Below are positions 22,278 to 32,966 of a stretch of 64,000 nt of DNA, one piece after another. Under the pieces are notes generated by a model, which was not told the DNA's origin, did no database searches, and saw only the letters and a list, made by a program, of their open reading frames with translations. The position numbers were made by a program, and so were the translations under genes. Position 1 is the stretch's first letter. The number at the start of each line of letters is the position of its first letter. The DNA lies in contig JACGCM010000679.1 of NCBI GenBank assembly GCA_014058105.1, positions 1,178,001 to 1,242,000 of the forward strand. Direction: 5' to 3'. The DNA is from Kingdonia uniflora. Lineage: Eukaryota > Streptophyta > Magnoliopsida > Ranunculales > Circaeasteraceae.

Positions 22278-22507
22278 TCATTTGAACTTATCATCATCAT
22301 CGCTCGAAAAAATTTCAATTGGAGAAGCATCAAACCTTGCAGAAGCTTTTTTTGCCCACTGCACCACTTTCTCTGCCTCCCGGTTAATGATCTCTGACTC
22401 CTTCAGTGCCTTCTTCAGTGACAGCTGCTGTTTCTTAATCGACTTCAAATCCGATAAATATTCATCATCATCATCTTCCAACCTATTAAGGTTGTTGTGT
22501 CCAACAC
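22278..22507 (-). CDS. Exon 2 (3' terminal) of an uncharacterised plant protein gene
   Basis: Minus-strand exon from the acceptor TTGGCTACAG at 22508 to TGA at 22278-22280. It encodes an acidic DDDDEYLSDL stretch, a lysine/glutamate-rich segment likely to form a coiled coil (KKALKESEIINREAEKVVQW, then AKKASARF) and an acidic tail SSDDDDKFK. Phase and content join it to exon 1 at 34370-34952: exon 1 leaves one base (G), which completes a glycine codon with GT here. I recall uncharacterised plant proteins that pair the two halves seen here (N-terminal TKDLSIE..ISEAKD, C-terminal REAEKIVKWAK). No function is known to me. The first 54 bases are duplicated at 22891-22944. Confidence 0.78.
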
Positions 22508-23334
22508 CTGTAGCCAACGAAAAACTTAAACTTTTATATTGTACACAAGTTCACCAAAAGAAAAACTTATACAGTAAAATAAAGTCATAATAATTCTTAT
22601 GCTTAAATAGCTATGAAACAAAAATATTGCAAAATTAAATAGCCTGTAAATCAATAAAGCGTTATTAATAAGATAAGAGTCATGAGTCATGAGTCATGAG
22701 TCATGATTATCATTGATGTCCTTTAACTTTAGACCATCTTTTCCTTATTTGAAACTGGCTAAACACATTTTTTTACTGATACATTCTTACCATTTAGAAA
22801 TGGCCAAATGATTATGATATAGCAGCAAAGCTGTTATTAGCATACTTTCAAAACCATTAGATGACTTGACATAATACCATATTGCAATAAATAAATATTC
22901 ATCATCATCATCTTCCAACCTATTAGGGTTGTTGTGTCCAACACCTGTAGCCAACGAAAAACTTAAACTTTTATATTGTACACAAGTTCACCAAAAGAAA
23001 AACTTATACAGTAAAATAAAGTCATAATAATTCTTATGCTTAAATAGCTATGAAACAAAAACATTGCAAAATTAAATAGCTTGTAAATCAATAAAGCGTT
23101 ATTAATAAGATAAGAGTCATGAGTCACGAGTCATGAGTCATGAGCCATGATTATCATTGATGTCCTTTAACTTTAGACCATCTTTCCCTTATTTGAAACT
23201 GGTTAAACACATTTTTTTACTGATACATTCTTACCATTTAGAAATGGCCAAATGATTATGATATAGCAGCAAAGCTGTTATTAACATACTTTCAAAACCA
23301 TTAGATGACTTGACATAATACCATATTGCAATAA
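22454..23334. repeat. 437/444-bp tandem duplication including a 3' splice site
   Basis: Copy 1 is 22454-22890, copy 2 is 22891-23334, nearly identical. The size difference is exactly one 7-bp GAGTCAT unit. Junctions share ATAAAT, a microhomology. Each copy contains 54 bp of exon 2 plus the acceptor and about 380 bp of intron. Confidence 0.93.
22677..22704. repeat. (GAGTCAT)4 minisatellite; five units in the second copy
   Basis: Four perfect units here; 23114-23148 has five with two single-base variants. Overlapping units create repeated TGAGTCA, the GCN4/AP-1-like bZIP core. Confidence 0.9.
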
Positions 23335-23690
23335 ATAAAAATGATAACGTATCGCAATAAATCTTAGCTAGGATAAACAGATGATAGAAAACTTATTCGT
23401 AGGAACTGACCAAAACATCATGAAGTATTAGCACACATAAGTTGTTTTATTAGCAAAGTTTTACACAGGCCATTGAATGGCTGGATATCATACCATATTG
23501 CGATAAACATCCGCCTAGCTAGTTGACGATTAGGGCACTTACTTTTGAGTATTGGTAAAATAGAGTGGTTTGTCCCTTATCTGGTGCGTTAAAGAGCCTT
23601 AAGTAAATAGCTATGACTTTATACTGTCTGTCTGGATACCTCATACATCATAGAAAAAGAAGATACATCACTGGCCATAACAGTAGTATA

Positions 23691-23932
23691 TGAACGACCC
23701 CACTCTACCCGCACAGATATTGTCCTCACTTAACCACTGCAAATCTTCAGCAGTGTATGGATTTTTATTCTTAAGAAAAGGCCTCGGTGACATGTAGGGT
23801 AGGATCATAACTTAAGGACTATACACCCGACAAACAGGATCTTAAGTGATGTGGGAGACTAAACCACTGGTGCAACCAACACCGCTTTTGGGCTAGGCGC
23901 CTCTCCAAGACCCTCTCAGCCGGGGTGTTACA
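23691..23932 (-). repeat. Solo LTR of a TRIM-like element
   Basis: 242 bp. On the minus strand it starts TGTAACACCCCGGCTGAG and ends GGGGTCGTTCA. It is homologous to the LTRs at 54657-54892 and 54942-55176. No internal region adjoins it and no 5-bp TSD is evident. Confidence 0.75.
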
Positions 23933-24403
23933 AAAAAAACCTTAGAAGGGTTAAAGATAAGTATGGAGTTGGGTTACAGGAAAACTCAACATGGGGGGCT
24001 GGCTCTGAATTTGCCGCTCTTATGATTCAAAGAAAAATGGAGCCTAGAGATTTTACATGAGGTGGCAAAGATAAGATGCATCACGAGATCTGGAGGAGAT
24101 CCATATGAATAATATCTTTAGAGAAACAATAATTGGCAGGCTGGTTTTGACTCTTGATAGCATTAACACTCCATTGTGTTTCCTTAATTCGTATACCTTG
24201 CAACTAGATAATTTTTTGTACCAGGATGTTTAGGTACTTTATGTATTAGGATATAAGTAATTTTTTTCCTAAGGTCCTGCATAATCCCCAGCTTGCTTTT
24301 ATAAACTAAAAGAGGAAACTGTCCTATGGATTTACAAAAGCTTAAGAATTTTCTACGAAAAATGAGAGCAAAGAAGAGGTAAGTTAAAAGTACTTAGTGG
24401 GCA

Positions 24404-25420
24404 TTGACTTTGCCCTTCCATGACACTGTAATTTTCTCTACCGGCAGCAATATGTTATTCATCTTTTGTCAAAATCTTGGCCAACTTGGACTTAAGCCAG
24501 CCGAGACACCTATTGAATATAGCCACAGATTGAGTGATACTGATGTTCATCATCATTGTAGATTGGTGGTAAAGCTTATCTATGTCACTTACTAGACCCA
24601 GGAGTTGGTAGCTGATGTTCTTCATTATATAGATTGGTCGTAAACAGGGGCGTATCCAGGAATCTGAACCAGGGCGGGCAAGGCGTTCGGAGGAGGCAGG
24701 CCCCAGAATTTTTTCAAAATAATCGAGGGTATTTTAGTAGTTAAATCAACAAAGATAGAGAGATAGAGCAAACATTCAAGAATTTTAGTAAAAAGATAAA
24801 GGATAGATCTGGTTACATCTTATGGTTGACTTTATGTTACCCAAAAGCTCCCTAAAAAGAGAGGGGGGGGGGGGGCAGCAAATAAGTGGTATGTGTAGTA
24901 AATTAAGCAAGCCAAGAAGAACTCTATATAAGAGCACTATTGGAAATATCAAATTTGTACCTGTAGAAATCAAATGTTTTAAAATCTCAGAGTGGGCAAC
25001 TTAGCTCTATGTAGGTCCTCCCCTGGTCGTAAAACTAATCTATGCATCACTTCCTAGACCGAACATCGCATATACCTTACCCACTATTAGTAAATTTATG
25101 CATGCTGAACGACTACATCTTCACGCCACGTGAGAGTCCTATAATACTCTAAAGATTTTTCAATGCAAAGGAATGTTATTTCAAAATAAGGATCATCTTT
25201 AAGTCGTATCTTGAAGTTGGACTAATGCCAATTATCCTGGTCTTTTTTACAGATAGGCAATCAACATTGGGTTAGTGTACTATTGTTGATGGTAACTTGG
25301 TTACTTGCCGTAGCAGGAAACAATCAGTTGTTTCAAGATCCAGTGCAAAACCTGAGCTTGAGGCTATGGCTCATAGCATTTGAGCATTATTGTGGATGAA
25401 TGTTCATTGAGTTGAATGTT
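24404..25420 (+). pseudogene. Ty1/copia RT-RNase H fragment interrupted by a MITE
   Basis: The + strand reads LKPAETPIEYSHRL and RLVVKLIYVTYTRP, then after the MITE KLIYASLPRPNIAYTLPTISK and, near 25310-25370, RSRKQSVVSRSSA with the following EAMA. These are copia RT C-terminus and RNase H motifs. A 72-bp internal tandem duplication starts at 24540 and 24612. Many stops are present. No LTRs were found. Confidence 0.8.
24645..25025. mobile_element. hAT-like MITE with 8-bp TSD
   Basis: 381 bp, starting CAGGGGCGTATCC and ending GGTCCTCCCCTG (imperfect terminal inverted repeats), flanked by GTCGTAAA on both sides (24637-24644, 25026-25033). CAGGGGCGNATCC is a common hAT terminus in plants. Contains a run of 13 G at 24863-24875. 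No transposase. Confidence 0.88.
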
Positions 25421-25966
25421 TCTACAAAGTTCTGGTATGAGGTGGACCGCACTGCTTGGAACATTACGAACACACCCCCTTCATGTGCTGGTATCAGGAT
25501 CCTATGAAATCCTTTTTCAGGATATTTCATTGTTTTGTATCCCTCCATAAGTTTCTGATTGTTTGTTCCAGACAGATTTTAAGGCATAAATCATCTTAGT
25601 GTGATCCAAGTTTCTTCAGTACTCTGGAATAAGAAGGGGTTGAACCAATGTAATTCTACTATGGAAGTTTTTTGTTTCCGGGTATCTGTCCTGTTACTGT
25701 TGTTCCATTTCTCATTACGAATATGGCTTATGGTGCACAGTTATGCCCCTCTCCCTTATAGCCTTGTTCACTTCCATTACCTTGAGGGCAATGAGAGCTC
25801 CAGTTTATTGTACCAGTGAACTAGATAAATGGGCATACCCAGCAATAGAAACAGGTTGCAGTTTATCCTTCCTGGAACATTCTTATAGTTGAACATCCAT
25901 CACAAGGATCCGTAATTGGTTAACTTCAACCTCCAGGTAACAGATCTTTCATTTACAGGTTGTGAT

Positions 25967-26145
25967 CTAGGTAATAACAACACTTTACTTTAAAAAAAAG
26001 AAAACGTGTCTGACACTTGGACACTCCAACACTTGGACGCACATGTCTAACACTATTTGCAAGGTACTTTTCTATTTTTTGCCGTATCGGACACCTCATA
26101 CCCGTGTCGGGCACCGACACCCGTATCCGTGTCGTTGTTACCTAG
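25967..26145. mobile_element. Small hAT-like MITE with 8-bp TSD
   Basis: 179 bp. Termini are CTAGGTAATAACAAC and, inverted, CTAGGTAACAACGAC; the TSD is GTTGTGAT (25959-25966, 26146-26153). The inside is rich in GTGTC/GACAC words. Confidence 0.87.
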
Positions 26146-26414
26146 GTTGTGATAGTGCAACTAGTTGCTCACCGGAGCTCTTCCATTTTGGGATTCCGAA
26201 AAATATAGTGGTTATCCTTTATCTAGTGCATTAAAGATCCCCCATGATTGTTAAAGTAAATACCTACGACAATACTATGCGGTTGGATACGTATATCCTA
26301 GAAAAGATATATCCTAGAAAAGATGCAGCTTCTTTCACGAGGACTACACTGATGTCAACATTTTTCTATTTCTTTTATATCGTTTATCTTTAAAGCATCT
26401 CCAAGGGACATTCA

Positions 26415-27211
26415 TGTAGAACATGTATTCAGAATTGAGTCGAAGATGAACGAAAAGGAAATGGAAAAATTGAAGATCGAGGCTTACAGTCACTGCAATT
26501 TCCTTAAGACAGATTTCACCCTGCGTGTGGTGCTTCACAGTTGACGGTGCCTGTCTCCCAAGATACAACGATCGAATCGTATAGACTTGACGCACTCAAG
26601 TTGATACGCCTGTCGAACTATCTCTAACTTCACTCTCAAGAAGGAATCAAATCGAAAAGAGGAGAGGAATGAGATTTTGAGATGTTTTCTGTGTCTCAAA
26701 CACATCAAGAACAGTTATTTAAATAAAGGAGAAGGTGTTCTTTAGAAGCACCTGTAGACAGGATTGCGTCCCAAAACACACCTCTGAGAAGAGTTATGTC
26801 TTTTGAAGAGAAACTGCATGTTTTATTCGAATAGAATCTATTTCTGTTCGAATACATTTCTTACTGTCAGATTTATTCGAATAGAATCATAATCTATTCG
26901 AATAGATTCTTACTGCTAGATTTATTCGAATAGAATAATAATCTATTCGAATACAATCTTATTCGAAAATACTTATTCGAATAGACTTATAAAATAGTCC
27001 AAATGGGTCATGGGTTGGTTCGTGCACGCAATCCCATGGGCATCCCCATATAGCAAGCCTCCATACACTCGCCTCACACACTTGTGAGGGCACCACCTAC
27101 TTACACATGTATAAAGTAAAAATACACTTTTCACTTATCCAATATGGGACTAACAGTAATCACCAAGTTTATATTCAAACCACAAAGAAAAGACATGCGT
27201 TTTTTCCAACA
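26415..27211 (-). repeat. Copia-B 3' LTR
   Basis: 797 bp; minus strand starts TGTTGGAAAAAACGCATG and ends ACATGTTCTACA. It has eight TTCGAA palindromes at about 26825-26990, then a TATA-like TTTATTTAAATAAC (about 26716-26729) downstream in transcription direction. Confidence 0.93.
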
Positions 27212-27414
27212 ATCCCCCACATTTGAATGAAAACGGGAAAGACGAGAACTAAAAAGAATATTGCGAGTAATGGTAGGAATGGCTCTGCATCGAAAAAGGT
27301 GTCTTGTGGACTTACCTTCTCTAGTGGAAAACTATCGGACATACTTGGCGAAGTAGTGAACATGATGTCTTGAACTGTTCAGTCGTTGATGTAAGCCCAG
27401 ACAATAGTATTCAC

Positions 27415-27718
27415 ACAGTTCCTTTCCTGTCACAAACAGTTCTAAATGTTGTGTCCATTTTGGCCCTGGACAATCTTGGATTCATAAGTGCTATTAGAGA
27501 ATTCAATAATCTCAATTCTCATGGAAGCGGCCCTCACTTCTCACTGACATAGGTGATTTCCTATTAACAGTTCCTTTCCTGTCACAAACAGTTCTAAATG
27601 TTGTGTCCATTTTGGCCCTGGACAATCTTGGATTCATGAGTGCTATTAGAGAATTCAATAATCTCAATTCTCATGGAAGCGGCCCTCACTTCTCACTGAC
27701 ATAGGTGATTTCCTATTA
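27415..27718. repeat. 152-bp tandem duplication in copia-B 3' untranslated part
   Basis: Copies at 27415-27566 and 27567-27718, almost identical (one or two base differences), both starting ACAGTTCCTTTCCTGTCAC or following AA. Confidence 0.92.
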
Positions 27719-27933
27719 AGAGTACCCTGCTGTACTCTACTTGTATACACAAGCTATAGGAATCATTAAAAAACAAAATTTACCCTAACAATCTCTACAG
27801 GTTGCACTGTTACATCAGGAATGTGATGGAGACCTTGTCTCCGCAGTGCTTAGGTGAATAACCCTCAACTAGTTTTCCTATTGAACCTAGATCTTGGGAT
27901 CCTCCAGTCAACTAGGTTAGGTTACCATTAAGA

Positions 27934-28320
27934 TTACTCGTGGATTGGCCGTATTAATCCCATTCCTTTTGATGTACAATATACTTGCCCTTTCGACAAT
28001 CCTTTTGTAAATGGATCCGCAAGGTTGTCTTGAGATTTTACAAAATCAATGGATATTATTCCATTCGCAAGTAATTGCTTAACGGTATTATGTCTACGAC
28101 GTACGACGTATATGTCGTGACTTACCATTATACACTTGATTCTTAGCCCTTGCTAGTGCTACTTGATTATCACAATGAATACATATAGCAAGCACAGGTT
28201 GTGGCCATAAAGGAATATCCTCTAGAAACTCTCGAAGCCATTTTGCTTCTTCTCTAGCTTTGTCCAAAGCAATGAACTCAAATTCCATCGTGGAGCGAGC
28301 TATACATGTTTATTTTTAAG
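27934..28320 (-). pseudogene. Copia-B RNase H
   Basis: The minus strand reads MEFEFIALDKAREEAKWLRE (catalytic Glu region), IHCDNQVALARAKN (catalytic Asp), and after a frame change VKQLLANGIISIDFVKSQDN and LADPFTKGL. The order is typical of copia RNase H ends. Frameshifts near 28100 and upstream make it non-functional. Confidence 0.85.
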
Positions 28321-28418
28321 ATTTCCATGATACTGCTGCACCTCCAAGTGTAAACACATATCCAGTAGTGGATTTTGACGCGTCAGAATCCGAAATCCAA
28401 TTTGCATCACTATATCCT

Positions 28419-29990
28419 TCAAGTACAGCTGGATAAGTAGTGTAGTGCAAACCATTGTAGGGTGTACTTTAAGTACTTTAAAACCCTAACGAGTGCCATC
28501 CAATGTGCATCTCCAGGATTACCCGTATATCGACTCAGTTTACTTACGGCATTAAAAATATCTAGTTTGGTACAGTTCATAATATACATGAGACTGCCTA
28601 TGATACGTGAGTACTCAAGTTGAGATACGCTTTCTCCCTTGTTTTTTGCTAAGTTTTGAGTTCTATCAAATAGTGTTTTAACACCTATGATACGTGAGTA
28701 CTCAAGTTGAGAAACGCTTTCTCCCTTGTTTTTTGCTAAGTTTTGAGTTCTATCAAATAGTGTTTCAACACCTTTACATTCAAACTTATTGAATCTCTTA
28801 AGCACATTTTCTATATAATGTGCTTATGACAACACAATTCCCAGTGATGTCCTATTGATCTTGATACCAAGAATAACATCTGCAATTCCTAGGCCCTTCA
28901 TGTCAAAGTTCCTGGTCAGCATTTTCTTAGTGGACTTTATTACATTAATATTAGTCCCCAAAATCAGCATATCATCTACATAGAGACATACAATTACGCA
29001 TGCAACATCAATGCGTTTATAATAAACACATTTGTCACATTCATTGATTTTAAATCCATCCTTTATTATAACATGATCAAAGTTTGCATGCCATTGTAAG
29101 GGCGTTTGTTTTAATCCATACAAGGACTTCACAAGTTTGCAAACTTTGTGTTCTTGTCCTTTGATAATAAACCCTTCAGGTTGGTTCATATAAATTTCTT
29201 CATCTAATTCACCGTTTAGAAAAGCTATTTTCACATCCATTTGATGTATTTCAAGCTTATGCAAAGCTGCAATAGCTATCAACATTCGTATAGATGTTAT
29301 TCTTGTAACTGGTGAATAAGTGTCAAAGTAATCTAGGCCTTCCTTTTGCCTAAATCTCTTAGCAACAAGTTGCGCCTTGTACTTGTCTATAGAACAATCA
29401 GATTTCATCTTCCTCTTGAAGATCCATTTACAACCGATTGGTTTGTTACCAGGTGGAAGAGTTACCAACTCCCACGTATGATTTTGCATAATAGAATCAA
29501 TTTCACAACGCACTGCCTCTTTCCAACTAGGAGCCTCAGGAGTTGACATGGCCTCCTTGAAGGTTTGAGGTTCATTCTCTAACAGGATAGTTAGATATTC
29601 AGGACCGATTCTTACGGATGCGGTCTTAACACGTTTGCCACGTCTAAGTTCTGGAGCCAGTTCAGAACTTTCAGGCTGAAGATCACTACCTGAAGCAACG
29701 TCATGTGATCTTTTCAAAGAATTTGCATTATCACTCTTTTTGCTTGGGAAAATATCCTCAAAAAAGATAGTATCACATGATTCGATGAATGTATTCTCAT
29801 GTATATCAGTGGTCTCTGATTTGTGTACCAGAAACCTGAATGCACTACTATTATTAGCTTTGCCAATAAAAATACAGTCAATGGTTTTGGGTCTCAATTT
29901 CACACGTTTGGGAACTGGAACTTGCATTTTTGCAAGGCACCCCCACACTTTCATGAATTTAAAGGAAGGTACTCTACCTTTCCTTTCCAA
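28419..29990 (-). pseudogene. Copia-B reverse transcriptase with linker
   Basis: The ORF 29990-28824 contains IGCKWIFKRKMKSDCSIDKY, DYFDTYSPVTRITSIRMLIA, QMDVKIAFLNGELDEEIYM, VKSLYGLKQTP and VIVCLYVDDMLILG (YVDD intact). A stop after GIVLS precedes [11 protein letters not shown], and RT continues in 28805-28419 with [18 protein letters not shown]. The conserved text is good and only one or two stops split it. The 87-bp duplication (28599-28772) adds 29 residues in frame. Confidence 0.9.
28599..28772. repeat. 87-bp in-frame tandem duplication in copia-B RT
   Basis: Copies at 28599-28685 and 28686-28772 differ at two bases. Both encode [20 protein letters not shown] on the minus strand. Confidence 0.95.
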
Positions 29991-30066
29991 TGTTCATAAG
30001 GAATGCTATTACTCTTCTTATGAGGAATCTTTTTCAGTAAGTAATTTGCTGAAAGTAAAGTTTCCC

Positions 30067-31154
30067 CTACAAGTTTTGTGGCAAACCAGAACTAATCAAC
30101 AAGACATTGACCATATCTTTCAAAGTTCTATTTTTCCTCTCAGCAACTCCATTTTGCTGAGGTGTATAAGGTGCTGTAGTTTGGTGAATAATCCCTTTTT
30201 GAGCACAAAACTCTTCAAAAGCTGATGAAACATATTCACCACCTCTATCTGACCTTAAGGTTTTAATCTTCCTTTCAAGTTGATTCTCAACCTCATTTTT
30301 GTAAAGCGTAAACATCTCTAATGCTTCATCTTTACCTCGGAGTAGATACAAATGACTGCACCTAGTACGGTCATCGATAAAAGTAATAAAATACTTTTTC
30401 CCACCTCTTGTTTGGACGAATTTTAAGTCACATAAATCGCTGTAAATTAATTCGAGAGGTACTGTCTTCCTTTTATCAATTGATTGAAACTTTGCTTCAA
30501 CACATGTTGTACATTTTTGTTTGCAATCAATGCTGAATTTAGGCAATAGGCCTAAGTTCATTAATCTGTGTAACGAACCACTATGAACATGGCCTAATCG
30601 TGCATGCCAAACATTAAAAGACTCAAGAATGTAAGCAGAACCTTCAATTTTATTGATAAACATTGGGGTTACATCAACATTAAATTTAAACAGGCCATCA
30701 CTCAAGTAGCCCTTTCCTACAAACATTCCACTTTTAGTCAAGACACATTTGTCTGACTCGAATACTAGCCTAAAGCCTTTCTTACTTAAAACTGATTCAG
30801 ACACCAAATTCTTTCGAATATCTGGAACATGCAGAACTTCATTTAGAGTAAGTTTTTTTCCTGATGTGAACATGCAGAACTTCATTCGAATATCTGGAAC
30901 ATGCAGAACTTCATTCAGAGTAAGTTTTTTTCCTGATGTGAACTTCAGGACAACCTTTCCAACTCCTTCAACCACAAAAGTTGCAGAGTTTCCCATGTAC
31001 AGTTTTTCATCACTGTCCACTTTGTTGTATAACGAAACTGGGTTTTGTTAGAACAAATGTGGCGTGTTGCTCCAGTATCAATCCACCAATCTGTGGCGTT
31101 ACTGATCAAGTTCACTTCAGAGACCACAGCAAAAAGGTTCTCCATTTCAAACAC
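30067..31154 (-). pseudogene. Copia-B protease and integrase
   Basis: The protease motif WWIDTGATRHIC (about 31085) keeps DTG. In another frame (31020-30067) follow VWHARLGHVHSGSLHRL and KCTTCVEAKF (zinc-binding HHCC), then IYSDLCDLKF, RGGKKYFITFIDDRTRCSHL, LRSDRGGEY and NGVAERKNRTL: the D, D, E catalytic triad is present. The frame ends in a stop at 30067. A 72-bp duplication (30813-30956) repeats LTLNEVLHVPDIR. Confidence 0.9.
30813..30956. repeat. 72-bp in-frame tandem duplication in copia-B
   Basis: Period 72 bp: TTCGAATATCTGGAACATGC starts at 30813 and again at 30885. It adds 24 residues between protease and integrase. Confidence 0.93.
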
Positions 31155-31263
31155 GTTGGCTTGAGGGGGATGGTTCTTTGAAGAATTGCCTTTATTCTTC
31201 CTGCAGTCCTTTGCGCGGCGCCCTTTCTTTCCGTCCTAGAAAACTTCTTGAAGGCTTTTCCGG

Positions 31264-32013
31264 TTAGACCCAGTATAGGGTACCCTTCTTCCCATTCTTC
31301 TTATGGGATTTACTCTTATTGTTTGAAGGATTGCTTTCAACAATATAGGCTTTTGATTCCAGTGAACCAATTCCAATCGCTTTCTCACTATTGCGATTGT
31401 TTTCTTCAATTCTCAAACGCACGATCAAGTCCTCAAACTTCATCTCCTTACGTTTGTGCTTCAAATAATTCTTAAATTCCTTCCAGGATGAAGGTAATTT
31501 TTCAATTAATGAAGCAACTTAAAATGATTCGCTTAGAATCATTCCTTCTGTATGAATTTCATGCAGGATAATCTGCAACTCTTGCACTTGACTGATTACT
31601 GACTTATAATCAATCATCTTGAAGTCAAGGAATCTATTGACAATGAATTTCTTCGTTCCTGCATCTTCTGTCTTATACTTCTTATCCAGGGAATCCCACA
31701 GTTCCTTGGCAGTCCTAAGTGGACTATAAACATTGTACAGTTTATCATCCAATCCATTCATAATATAGTTCCTACACAAAAAATTAGAATGTATCCATGC
31801 CTCCACAGCAGCGACAGTTGTCTTGTCAATTTCACTGTCTTTGAGAACAGGGGCACTCTCCTGTAAAAATTTGGCAAGGTTCAGAGTAGTCAGATAAAAT
31901 AGCATCTTCTGCTGCCATTGTTTGAACTCCACTCCATTGAACTTCTTCGGCTTTTCTTGATGAACCCGAACAACAGTTTCGTTAATCGACATCTTCACAA
32001 AACTTGAACACAA
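31264..32013 (-). pseudogene. Copia-B gag
   Basis: Starts with Met near 31992 (MSINETVVRVHQEKPKKFNG) and reads KMLFYLTTLNLAKFLQES, NGLDDKLYNVYSPLRTAKEL and DYKSVISQVQELQIILHEI. It is stopped by TAA at 31519, then continues in frame-shifted form with YLKHKRKEMKFEDLIVRLRI (31464 on). The zinc knuckle is not clear. Confidence 0.88.
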
Positions 32014-32028
32014 AAAAGATATTTTTAA

Positions 32029-32042
32029 AAATCTGTCTTAAG
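32029..32042 (-). other. Primer-binding position of copia-B, complementary to its LTR
   Basis: Two bases inside the 5' LTR the minus strand reads CTTAAGACAGATTT. This is not the usual TGGTATCAGAGC. Its exact reverse complement lies in the LTR at 32127-32140. Confidence 0.55.
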
Positions 32043-32044
32043 AT

Positions 32045-32966
32045 TGTAAAACATGTATTCAAAATTGATTCGAAGATGAACGAAAAGGAAAAACTGAAGA
32101 TCGAGGCTTGCAATCACTGCAATTTCCTTAAGACAGATTTCACCCTGTGTATGGTGCTTCACAGTTGACGGTGCCTGTCTCCCAAGATACAACGATCGAA
32201 TCGTATAGACTTGAAACACTCAAGTTGATACGCCTGCCGAACAATTTGTAACTTCATTCTCATGAAGGAATCAAATCGAAAAGAGTAGGAATGAGATTCT
32301 GGGATATTTTATGTGTCTCAAACACATCAAGAACAATTATTTAAATAAAGGAGAAGGTGTCCTTTAGAAGCACCTGCAGACAGGGTTACGTCCCAAAACA
32401 CCTCTCAGAAGAGTTGTCTTTCGAAGAGAAACTACATGTCTTATTCGAATAGAATCTATTTCTGTTCGAATACATTTCTTACTGTCATTTCTTACTGTCA
32501 GATTTATTCGAATAGAATCATAATCTATTCGAATAGATTCTTACTACCAGATTTATTCGAATAGAATAATAATCTATTCGAAAAAACTTTTCGAATAGAA
32601 TCTATTTCTGTTCGAATACATTTCTTACTGTCAGATTTATTCGAATAGAATCATAATCTATTCGAATAAATTCTTACTGCCAGATTTATTCGAATAGAAT
32701 AATAATCTATTCGAATACAATCTTATTCGAAAAGACTTATTCGAATAGACATATAAAATAGTCCAAATGGGTCATGGGTTGGTTCGTGCACGCAAGCCCA
32801 TGGGCGTCCCCATATAGCAAGCCTTCGCACACTCGCCTCACACACTTGTGAGGGCACCACCTACTTACACATGCTATACAGTGAAAATACTATCCAATGT
32901 GGGACTAACAGTAATCACCAAGTTTATATTCAAACCACAAAGAAAAGACATGCGTTTTTTCCAACA
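32045..32966 (-). repeat. Copia-B 5' LTR
   Basis: 922 bp, about 125 bp longer than the 3' LTR because the TTCGAATAGAAT array is partly duplicated (14 TTCGAA sites against 8) and TTTCTTACTGTCA is doubled. TATA-like TTTAAATAA near 32340. Confidence 0.93.

Larger units (their letters stand above)
26415..32966 (-). mobile_element. Copia-B: near-complete Ty1/copia element with TSD
   Basis: 6552 bp flanked by ATTCA (26410-26414, 32967-32971). The 5' LTR is at the right (32045-32966) and the 3' LTR at the left (26415-27211). Minus-strand order is gag, protease, integrase, RT, RNase H, as in copia elements of the TNT1-94 type. A few stops replace expected Gln or Trp codons (31519, 30067, 28824). Three internal tandem duplications (152, 87 and 72 bp) and a larger 5' LTR mark it. 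The PPT is AAATGTGGGGGAT (minus) next to the 3' LTR. Confidence 0.95.

Noticed and set aside
22454..23334. CRISPR-like or satellite array
   Set aside because: Only two copies, containing exon sequence; a segmental tandem duplication.
23691..23932. Cassandra-type TRIM with an embedded 5S rRNA promoter
   Set aside because: No 5S internal control sequence is visible in the LTR although it starts TGTAACACCCC.
26825..26990. TTCGAA arrays as heat-shock elements
   Set aside because: HSEs need TTCnnGAA spacing; here TTC and GAA are adjacent.
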